A stretch of DNA of 6,415 nucleotides, from contig CAMYNC010000186.1 of the NCBI GenBank assembly GCA_947259685.1, positions 1 to 6,415 on the forward strand, read 5' to 3'. The notes under the pieces were generated by a model. That model was not told the DNA's origin. It was given only the letters and a program-made list of their open reading frames with translations, and did no database searches. This DNA is from an uncultured Desulfuromonadales bacterium. Its GTDB lineage: Bacteria; Desulfobacterota; Desulfuromonadia; Desulfuromonadales; Geopsychrobacteraceae. This document shows, piece by piece, positions 1-6,032 of the stretch (within the stretch, counting starts at the first letter, position 1; every line of letters starts with the position of its first letter). Made by a program: the position numbers and the translations under genes.

Positions 1-1358
1 CTATCCAGCGCTTCGACTGTCACACTGCTGCCCGCTCCCGCGTAATTGACGAGATTGGTTTCTATCGCCATAGCGACTTTTTCGTCGTTCATCGGGTCGA
101 AGATATCGAACGTGATCAGACCGGTAGGCACGCCTCCGATCTCGAGGTTGAACGTGCCGGATACGGCATCGATAACGACAAGCTGCACTTCGGCCGCGTC
201 GCTCGGTTGCGGCGGATTTGTGCGACCGTCGGTGGTCGTACCGATTGTGATCTCACCGTCGGTTCCACCTTCCTCCAGCGTCCGTGTGGTGGTGTCGCCG
301 TCGACCATCTCATCGAGGTCGATCGTCACGGTGAATGAGTCGGCATCCACAACGGAGCCGATCTCGGGCTTGAAGTTGGTCTCACCGGGCAGTACGACCG
401 GTTCGCGTTCGAGATCAGCGCTGCGATCCTCGGAGAGACCACCCGTGATAACCAGCGGGCCTTCGAGGCTGTTGGCCAGGTCGAATTGGGTCGGGAACGA
501 CTTCGAGTCGCCGCCATCGACGCGATCATCATCAGTTGCTTCAACCGTGATGACCTCGTGCTCGAACCAGTTCGCTGTCGTGAATTCAACGAAATCAGTA
601 AAGAGGTCAGTCGACAGTTCGACCTCGGGCTCGAATGCCCGGATGCCGAGCAGGCCGGCACCGCGCTGCGTGCGCGTGGGTTCGGCGATCAGGTTGACGC
701 GTACCGTCTCGCCCGGCTTCGGCGCCTTCGTTAGTACGATCGTGTAGCTGTCATCGGCGAGATCGAAATTCTGGCTGAGGTCCACGGCCGGGATCGCCTG
801 GTTCGGATCTGCGGCCTGGTTGACTGTCGACGTGCTGTCTGCTGCAGCGCCGCTGGTGGGTCCAATACCGTCGAAGTTACCGTCACCGACTTCGATGACA
901 TCCGTCGTGCCGCCGCTTTCGATGACCAGTACGCCTGCGACTTCGTCATCCCAGATATCGACAACTACGGAAGCCTCGACACCGTCGTATTCAGGTGCCT
1001 CTGCATCTGTCTTCAGTTTGAAGACGGACTTGTGGAATCCTTCGACCAAAGCATCGTTATCGCCGAAGATGTAAACGGTCTGCGGTGTATTCCAGGTGGA
1101 GTCCGTGAACGTCAATGTGTCCACCCTGACGAATTCGCCACCCATGTTCTTGATGGCGAAGAACAGCTGCGGATTCGTAAATTCATCCTCGCCGTCCAGG
1201 GAGATCGTTACGGTCTCGCTCGGCTGCTGCGACAGCGACACGGTTACGGTATCGACAAGATCGAGATTGAACAGGCAGTCACTCCCATTGGCTTGAAGAA
1301 GATGGTCGAACTGCTTGAAAAACGAAATGTGTATGTTGCCTACTAAGCTGGAAGGCAG
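1..1358 (-). CDS. Partial Calx-beta-like repeat surface protein, broken at its 5' side
   Basis: This is a continuous open minus-strand frame of about 452 codons with no stop down to base 1, so the 3' end lies outside the window. It encodes extracellular beta-sandwich repeats rich in Asp, Thr and Val. Unit A (about 1253-760) starts DTVTVSLSQQPSETVTISL, continues with LTFTDSTWNTPQTVYIFGDND, then EASVVVDIWDDE. Unit B (about 758-190) repeats the pattern with DDSYTIVLTKAPKPGETVRV, FTTANWFEHEVITVEATDDD and a Val/Thr-rich strand. A different module (188-1) reads GTFNLEIGG...ITFDIF...VAMAIETNLVNYAGAGSSVTVEAL, like the GTFTLSFGG-type repeats of giant surface proteins. The acidic turns suggest Ca2+ binding. 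By family knowledge, such proteins are secreted adhesins or matrix proteins of several thousand residues. No signal peptide or secretion tail is visible. The first in-frame ATG is at 1145, inside unit A and without a ribosome site. The first in-frame GTG is within DTVTVSL, and only a CTG directly after the stop at 1359-1361 lies further upstream. The 5' end is therefore missing, and codons 1358-1254 do not resemble the repeats. The reading frame is secure; the exact family is less so. Confidence 0.7.
   Translation of the reverse strand, partial: MPSSLVGNIHISFFKQFDHLLQANGSDCLFNLDLVDTVTVSLSQQPSETVTISLDGEDEFTNPQLFFAIKNMGGEFVRVDTLTFTDSTWNTPQTVYIFGDNDALVEGFHKSVFKLKTDAEAPEYDGVEASVVVDIWDDEVAGVLVIESGGTTDVIEVGDGNFDGIGPTSGAAADSTSTVNQAADPNQAIPAVDLSQNFDLADDSYTIVLTKAPKPGETVRVNLIAEPTRTQRGAGLLGIRAFEPEVELSTDLFTDFVEFTTANWFEHEVITVEATDDDRVDGGDSKSFPTQFDLANSLEGPLVITGGLSEDRSADLEREPVVLPGETNFKPEIGSVVDADSFTVTIDLDEMVDGDTTTRTLEEGGTDGEITIGTTTDGRTNPPQPSDAAEVQLVVIDAVSGTFNLEIGGVPTGLITFDIFDPMNDEKVAMAIETNLVNYAGAGSSVTVEALD
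1262..1346 (+). pseudogene. Possible 3' remnant of an unrelated plus-strand gene
   Basis: The plus strand here reads EQAVTPIGLKKMVELLEKR, then NVYVAY and a TAA at 1344-1346. This is an amphipathic, charged helix followed by a short strand, and it looks more like a real protein C-terminus than the antisense reading (SFFKQFDHLLQANGSDC). The plus frame stays open to the left, but from about 1253 leftward it is only the antisense of the surface-protein repeats. If real, it is therefore just the last 25-30 codons of a gene whose body has been lost. I do not recognise the family. It could also be chance coding potential in a short stretch. Confidence 0.25.
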
Positions 1359-1542
1359 TTATCGCGTCTCAGCAGTATGGAGATTTTAGCTCCAGGTTAG
1401 TAGAGCTTTTCCGCTGATTCACGCTTCGCATAAGTTGCATCAAAAAGGTTCTCGGAATCTCACCTGTCTATTAGTTATTGAGATGCTGAAATATGATTTG
1501 TCATTTCAAATATAGTAAGTTTAGATGAAGATTGGTTGCGAC

Positions 1543-1569
1543 TTGATCCGACACTGACTGTCAGATCAA
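1543..1569. repeat. Inverted repeat / hairpin, 11-bp arms
   Basis: Arms TTGATCCGACA (1543-1553) and TGTCAGATCAA (1559-1569) are complementary apart from one C-A mismatch, with a 5-nt loop CTGAC. Neither strand has a T-run after it, so it is not a typical intrinsic terminator. It could be an operator for a dimeric regulator, a subterminal site of a mobile element, or a structured 3' end. The symmetry is seen directly; the role is unknown. Confidence 0.55.
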
Positions 1570-1591
1570 ATTCAGACTTTTACAACTTATC

Positions 1592-1683
1592 GCAGCTATG
1601 TGGTCATTGGGCCAATTACCACTTCCGTAAGTGCTCTATCAACAGATGGCCGGATATGCAGCTACCGGGTCATTGGGCCCAAT
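1592..1683. repeat. Two direct repeats, each with an ATTGG/CCAAT palindrome, 66 bp apart
   Basis: Copy 1 (1592-1613) and copy 2 (1658-1679) share GCAGCTA, then three variable bases, then GGTCATTGGGCC. Copy 1 continues into ATTGGGCCAAT, an 11-nt palindrome. Copy 2 continues into ATTGGGCCCAAT, a perfect 12-nt palindrome ending at 1683. Start-to-start spacing is 66 bp. Nineteen of 22 positions match, and the mismatches are confined to the 3-nt spacer. This is the kind of pattern expected from paired protein-binding sites, such as transposase sites near an element end or regulator operators. No further copy was found in the window. Confidence 0.55.
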
Positions 1684-1699
1684 AGTGAATGGCATATTC

Positions 1700-4600
1700 T
1701 CAGCGCTCCTTATTGAGGTTTTGCCATTCCAGCGAGGAAAGCATTTCCAGCTCCCCCTTTTCATTCAGTCGGCATCCGCAGGCGATCTGTTGTGCGAGCA
1801 GAGCACTGGCCGGGCCCTTGCCAGGCCCTCGCTCCAAATCCCAAATCAGTAACTGGCGATCATTGCGAATCAAGAGGAGCTGTGCATCGGCGCTCAGTGC
1901 CAGTTGGCGGATCCGCCCGGCGGAATCGATCAGTGGAGAGAGCGACCGGCCACTCTCAGTATCCCAGATACGTAGCTGCCTTGCCCCCCAAGTCAGAATC
2001 CGTTCGCCAGAAGGGCTCAGCATGGCCTGATTCAGCTGTTCTCCAGGGCGAATAATCCTCCGCTGTTGCGGTTTCTTATTCAAGTCCCAAAGGCTGACGG
2101 CAGCAGATTTTCCCAAAACCAAAATGCTGCGCGAAGTTGGACTGGCAAGGATATTCCTGATCTGCTCATTGACTTTAAAGCGAAAGCGCTCTTTGCTGCC
2201 ATCAACCGCCCAGACAATCACATTCCCTTCACTCTGAGAGTCCCAGCTCAGCAACATGTCCTGTTCTTCTATCAGCAGAGCCCCGATCAGATCTGCATGT
2301 CCGATAGTCCCGAGGATAGTTTTGTCGTTTGTCGCCCAGATTTCCACCCGGTCGTTTTCGAGGCGAGCAAGGAGGTGATCGCCGCTGCTGCTGAATCTGG
2401 CGTTGATGTAATTGTCCCCCAGAAGATCGACCTCCGCCCTGCCCTGTTGTTCACGCCAGAGATAAAGACGGTTGTCAGACCAGATCAGTGCGCGGCGGCC
2501 GCTGGGATCGAATTCTACCTGAGTCACCCCAGCCGGATCTCTCTGGTGGGCATACTCAGCCAATTTCTGTCCAGTCCGGCTGTCCCAGATACTGATGGCC
2601 AGAGCGTTGTGGCCCAACACCCGTTCTCCCCGGGAGCTCAGGGTCAATAATGGTGGCGGTTGATCTGCCTGCTGGTAGGCGTCCAGGACTATCGGCTCGC
2701 TGAGCGGTTCGCCTCGAAAACTCCAGGCCTGCACCATGCCGCCACCAGTTGTTATCAGTCGGCGAGAGAAATCATCCAGGGCCGCTGATTCAAGTACCGG
2801 AACATCCACAGGATGAGCAAGCAGGGGCGGCTGAGCTTCACTCGACCAGATGCGGGCGGTGCCGTCATCGCCGGCGGTCAAATATTCTTGACCATTTGGA
2901 AAAAACAACACTGTGCTGGTGCTGTCATGGGCCAAGGGCATGGCGACTTGGGCCCCGCTCAGGGTATCCCGCTGCTGAATCAAATCTCCCCCTTTAGCCC
3001 AGCTCATGATGCGCGCCCCTGCTGGTCCTAACCGGGCTCCACCAAGATCGAAAGGGAATGTTTTGCTGGCCGTCAAGGCGAGGTCCTCCACCTGCCGGAT
3101 AAACAGTTTGTTTCGCCCCCAAATTAGCAGTCTGTCGCCAGCGGCTGAAAATTGTGGTCTCTGAATGCTCATCCCGTGCGACTCTTGTGAACCTAGCCGA
3201 CTTCCTGATACTGTGTCCCATGTCTGCAGATTTCCGCTGATATCCCAGGTATACGCCCGCTTGCCATCGGGTGTGAATTGGCCACCAGCAACATGAGGTT
3301 GTGACAATTCAATCGGGGGGCTGGATTGTTGCCAATTCCAGAGCAAAGCCTTTTCCGCTCCCTCTCGCCATAACAGCGTCCTACCTGTCTGGGCATGCAG
3401 GGTTCCGGCAGAGACAGCTTGTCCAACATTCGCTTGCCCAAGCAGGACATTGTCACGATAATTCCAGAGCTGAAGATTGCCCTCTGCCTCCTTGATCAGC
3501 AGCTGGTCGCCATCCAGGTTGAGGATCCGCCCCTTTTCCCGTCCAGAAAAAAGTGGTTGGAATCTGGAGGGCGCTTGCTCTGGCTCAATCAGTTGAATCT
3601 GATCCTCTTTATTCCAGATCAAGACTTTTCCGGCCTGGTCGAACCAGGCTTTTCGCACCGCAGCTGCAGACTGGATAGAAAAGAGCCGTTTATGGGGGGC
3701 GGTTTGCCATAGGGTGATGCGGAGTTTCCCCCAAAGTAATATTTTTTCAGCCTGGGCGCTCAGAACGGCGCCGGAGATCGGTTCGCCATGGTCAAGGATG
3801 CGACTGAGGCGGGTTCCGCCATGGATAAGTTGGAACGCCGCCTGAGCGCCCGGATCTCCCCGTAACTCAACAGCACTGGCCAGGTAAAAACCTGCCTTCA
3901 GCCAGTTTTGACGCCCGTCCCGCTCAGTTGTCGCCATCAGCCAATGTTTTTGAAAGAGTTCAGCAGCCACCTGGTTTCTCGCCCACCACTGCTGGGCGGC
4001 CAGGCCGGCAGTCAAGCCAAGAATCAGGCAGATCACCGCATAGCGAAGCCCCCTCTGGCGTCTGGCGCGGGCGATACTGGCCTGCAAAAAGGTCTGCTCA
4101 GCTGAATTCAGATCTTCGGATCTGGCCTTGACGTATGCTCTGGCCTCGGCCAACTGATTGCCGCTGAGCAGGGCCTTCCTGTCCTGCCGCACATGTTGCC
4201 AGTTTCTCATTGCCGCCAACATCCGTTTGCGCCAGAGAAGGAAGCCCCGATCATCATTCAGAGTGTTTTTGAACAGATCCCAGGCTCGAAACAGGGCCTC
4301 ATGCGCAACTTCCAGGCTATCCTCGGCTTCGTTATCAGCAGCTGATGAGGTAGAGCTGATGCGCTGCTTGCCGGAAATTAGCAGCCGCGCCTCGACCAAC
4401 CGCTGCAGCACCTGTTGGCTTTCGGCAGGCAGCTCGTGGCGCAGCACAACCTGGCGGGTGTACTGCCCCTCTTCATTGATCCGTACCAGCCGTCTTAACG
4501 CAGTCTGCAGAGCCGCCAGCTGCGAGGCGCTCAGGGCCATATCGGTCAAGACGTCGTTGGCGACCTGCCGGATCGAGCCTTCCAGCCCGCCGAGTTCCTG

Positions 4601-5845
4601 TCTGTACTGCGCTTTGGTCAAGACCCGCTCGTCGCCATGGCTTTCCCAAAGCTCCCGCAGGGTGAACGCCAGTAACGGCAGCGCGTCAGGGGTTGCAGTG
4701 TCCTGGATGAGCGCTTCCACCAGACCCTGCTCAAGTTCAATGTCTGCGACCTGGGCCGGACCGGTAATCACCTGGGAAAAATCATCGACCGTCAGCGTCG
4801 GGATATTCAGGGCTTTATACTTGAGGTCTGCAAGGCGTGGCTCGGCTTGAAAAGCGCCTAGAAAATCTGAACGCATGGTGCCGATCACAAGTAAACGGTT
4901 GTCGTTGCCGGCCAGGGCACAGGCCAGAAAATCCAAAAAGGACTGGGCGGGATGGTTCGGGTCGCTGACCAGCAATTCTTCAAACTGATCAACGGTGATC
5001 ACCATGGTCGTTTCCGGCTGATCGGCAGCCTGCCGGATTTCCCTGGCCAGATCTGGCAGCCAGCTGTCCGGCGTGGCGCTGAGCTCCTGCGGGAGCAGGT
5101 GTTTCCAGGGGCGGTCATGAGAAAAGCTTGAGAAGCAGCGGCTGAGCTGAATGGCCAACTCTTCAAAAGGGTTATCCCGTGGGCGGAAAGGATCTACGAC
5201 CAGCCAACGGGGATCGCGTTTTAACTGGGGCAGCAAGCCCGCGCGAACCACCGAAGACTTCCCGCTACCGGACGCCCCGAGTAGCATCAGTAATCTGGAC
5301 GTCCCGTAACGGCGCATTTTGATCAGGCTGTCGACCCCCTCGCGGATCGACCGGTCGCGACCGAAAAATACCGGCGCATCGGCTTCCTCAAAGGCCATCA
5401 AGCCAGGGTAAGGCGGCCTGTCCCCCTGCCAGATGCGCTGATCGGCAGGATCTAAACCAGCGTGTTTCAAGCCGGCCAACAACCGTTCATAGCCTTGGGC
5501 CTGATTCTTGGTCAAGTCGATGAACTGCAGATCTTTCAGAATGGGGCGCAGCGTGCAGGGTGAAATGATAACTGGAAAAAGGTGCTTCCCCCTGGAACGG
5601 GCATAGATAATTTCGCCAAAACACCAGTCCGAGGCCATCGAATGCTCGCTGCAGAGCAGCACCACCGCCCGACACTCATGCAGTTTGCGGTAGAGCTCCT
5701 GCTCCCAGTCGCAGCTGGCATGGATGCCGAACTCCGGATCGATATCGAGAAACAGCGAGCGAAATCCGCATCCCTTCAGAAAGTCAGCAAGCGCTTCGCT
5801 GGCCTGATGATCCTTGCTGCTGTGACTGATGAAGATGCTGCTCAT
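1700..5845 (-). CDS. TIR - nSTAND1 NTPase - TM - WD40 double-propeller protein
   Basis: This is a 1381-residue, apparently intact signalling ATPase. Residues 2-131 are a TIR domain: SSIFISHSSKD start, FLDID loop, and SDWCFGE with Glu78 at the position of the catalytic glutamate of NAD+-cleaving TIRs. PYPGL and FFGRD (145-164) lead into the nSTAND1 NTPase, with Walker A GASGSGKSS (190-198), Walker B ITVDQFEEL (Asp286, Glu289/290), sensor-like TMRSDFL (323-329), LPLLAFTLRELWE (389-401) and EVAHEALFRAW (512-522). A basic stretch (593-601) precedes one hydrophobic segment (about 602-617), so the protein is probably membrane-anchored. Residues about 680-1355 form some 16 WD-like blades (RIWS, SLWDL, RIWDTESG, LIWDLERG), followed by a Cys-containing tail. 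By family knowledge, the propellers sense or autoinhibit, the NTPase oligomerises, and TIR depletes NAD+ or makes a nucleotide signal, as in abortive-infection defence. The ATG at 5843-5845 is chosen because the TIR fold begins at once; GGTGAG lies 3-8 bases upstream. A weak TTGGTG/TAAATA pair with 19-bp spacing (5902-5897, 5877-5872) might be its promoter. The architecture is certain; the trigger is unknown. Confidence 0.93.
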   Translation of the reverse strand: MSSIFISHSSKDHQASEALADFLKGCGFRSLFLDIDPEFGIHASCDWEQELYRKLHECRAVVLLCSEHSMASDWCFGEIIYARSRGKHLFPVIISPCTLRPILKDLQFIDLTKNQAQGYERLLAGLKHAGLDPADQRIWQGDRPPYPGLMAFEEADAPVFFGRDRSIREGVDSLIKMRRYGTSRLLMLLGASGSGKSSVVRAGLLPQLKRDPRWLVVDPFRPRDNPFEELAIQLSRCFSSFSHDRPWKHLLPQELSATPDSWLPDLAREIRQAADQPETTMVITVDQFEELLVSDPNHPAQSFLDFLACALAGNDNRLLVIGTMRSDFLGAFQAEPRLADLKYKALNIPTLTVDDFSQVITGPAQVADIELEQGLVEALIQDTATPDALPLLAFTLRELWESHGDERVLTKAQYRQELGGLEGSIRQVANDVLTDMALSASQLAALQTALRRLVRINEEGQYTRQVVLRHELPAESQQVLQRLVEARLLISGKQRISSTSSAADNEAEDSLEVAHEALFRAWDLFKNTLNDDRGFLLWRKRMLAAMRNWQHVRQDRKALLSGNQLAEARAYVKARSEDLNSAEQTFLQASIARARRQRGLRYAVICLILGLTAGLAAQQWWARNQVAAELFQKHWLMATTERDGRQNWLKAGFYLASAVELRGDPGAQAAFQLIHGGTRLSRILDHGEPISGAVLSAQAEKILLWGKLRITLWQTAPHKRLFSIQSAAAVRKAWFDQAGKVLIWNKEDQIQLIEPEQAPSRFQPLFSGREKGRILNLDGDQLLIKEAEGNLQLWNYRDNVLLGQANVGQAVSAGTLHAQTGRTLLWREGAEKALLWNWQQSSPPIELSQPHVAGGQFTPDGKRAYTWDISGNLQTWDTVSGSRLGSQESHGMSIQRPQFSAAGDRLLIWGRNKLFIRQVEDLALTASKTFPFDLGGARLGPAGARIMSWAKGGDLIQQRDTLSGAQVAMPLAHDSTSTVLFFPNGQEYLTAGDDGTARIWSSEAQPPLLAHPVDVPVLESAALDDFSRRLITTGGGMVQAWSFRGEPLSEPIVLDAYQQADQPPPLLTLSSRGERVLGHNALAISIWDSRTGQKLAEYAHQRDPAGVTQVEFDPSGRRALIWSDNRLYLWREQQGRAEVDLLGDNYINARFSSSGDHLLARLENDRVEIWATNDKTILGTIGHADLIGALLIEEQDMLLSWDSQSEGNVIVWAVDGSKERFRFKVNEQIRNILASPTSRSILVLGKSAAVSLWDLNKKPQQRRIIRPGEQLNQAMLSPSGERILTWGARQLRIWDTESGRSLSPLIDSAGRIRQLALSADAQLLLIRNDRQLLIWDLERGPGKGPASALLAQQIACGCRLNEKGELEMLSSLEWQNLNKER

Positions 5846-5879
5846 CGCTCACCATCCAGTCAGGCAAAGGCTATTTAGC

Positions 5880-5903
5880 CACCAAGACACCAAGAGCACC
5901 AAG
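5880..5903 (+). repeat. Three near-tandem CACCAAG heptamers
   Basis: CACCAAG occurs at 5880-5886, 5888-5894 and 5897-5903, separated by 1 and 2 bases. The first two lie in the left arm of the large inverted repeat, and the third extends beyond the perfect pairing. The opposite arm has only the two matching CTTGGTG units, so the arms differ by one extra heptamer on the left, as expected from slippage. Confidence 0.7.
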
Positions 5904-5928
5904 AAGGACGTCTTTTTAGCCTAATAGT

Positions 5929-5951
5929 GCCTATGGGCGAAGCCCATAGGC
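5929..5951. repeat. Perfect 10-bp hairpin with a GCGAAGC mini-hairpin apex
   Basis: GCCTATGGGC (5929-5938) and GCCCATAGGC (5942-5951) pair perfectly around a 3-nt GAA loop. The apex on the plus strand is GCGAAGC, a heptamer known to form an exceptionally stable DNA mini-hairpin. On the minus strand the apex reads GCTTCGC. It sits near the centre of the larger inverted repeat. Single-strand folding is therefore strongly favoured on the plus strand. A REP-like recognition site is possible, but no transposase gene is in view. Confidence 0.8.
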
Positions 5952-6032
5952 CAACCAAAAAGCCTATAAGCATTGAATCCTTCGTGTCCTTGGTGTCTTG
6001 GTGGCTAAACTCCGTTTGAGGCTTTTTCCAAC

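Larger units (their letters stand above)
1359..1699. other. AT-rich intergenic stretch between the broken surface-protein gene and the STAND gene
   Basis: No credible gene is present: all six frames are interrupted, or open only as short shadows of the STAND gene's 3' end. The base composition is clearly more AT-rich than in the flanking coding DNA, especially at 1380-1600. The stretch holds a hairpin (1543-1569) and a pair of direct repeats (1592-1683), listed separately. No hairpin followed by a T-run could be found just after the STAND stop codon at 1700-1702, so no intrinsic terminator is called for that gene. Confidence 0.6.
5874..6009. repeat. Large nested inverted repeat between the quinone reductase and STAND genes
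   Basis: The arms 5874-5894 (starting TTTAGCCACCAAG) and 5989-6009 (ending CTTGGTGGCTAAA) are perfect 21-nt reverse complements. They enclose 94 bp that contain a second short complementary pair, CTTTTT (5912-5917) with AAAAAG (5957-5962), and a central perfect hairpin. The sequence resembles the CACCAAG-rich intergenic palindromes that recur in many environmental bacterial genomes; that is recalled pattern knowledge, not a search result. It fills most of the 187-bp gap and lies upstream of the STAND start and downstream of the quinone reductase stop. It could fold in DNA as a cruciform, or in read-through RNA as a long stem. No T-run follows it on the minus strand, so classic intrinsic termination is unlikely. 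It may also be a miniature element or REP-type repeat. Confidence 0.85.

Noticed and set aside
46..747. Plus-strand open frame of 233 codons, Ser/Val/Thr-rich
   Set aside because: It is the antisense of the surface-protein repeats. The minus-strand frame shows coherent beta-repeat motifs over the same bases, while the plus reading has no recognisable fold or ribosome site.
326..964. Minus-strand open frames at 326-661 and 731-964
   Set aside because: They overlap the repeat-protein frame in other phases and give low-complexity Arg/Ser-rich products without motifs.
2066..2650. Plus-strand open frame of 194 codons opposite the WD40 region
   Set aside because: It lies wholly antisense to the intact STAND gene and has no recognisable motif.
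4158..4850. Plus-strand open frame of 230 codons opposite the NTPase region
   Set aside because: It is Ser/Arg/Cys-rich as expected for the antisense of a GC-rich gene, and the minus-strand product there carries diagnostic NTPase motifs.
5929..5951. Inner hairpin as a rho-independent terminator of the quinone reductase gene
   Set aside because: On the minus strand the stem is followed by ACTATTAGGC rather than a T-run; the only T5 tract following on that strand belongs to neither arm end.
5880..6003. CACCAAG units as a CRISPR-like array
   Set aside because: The units are only 7 nt, separated by 1-2 bases, and the second set is in inverted orientation; there are no spacers of regular length and no cas genes.
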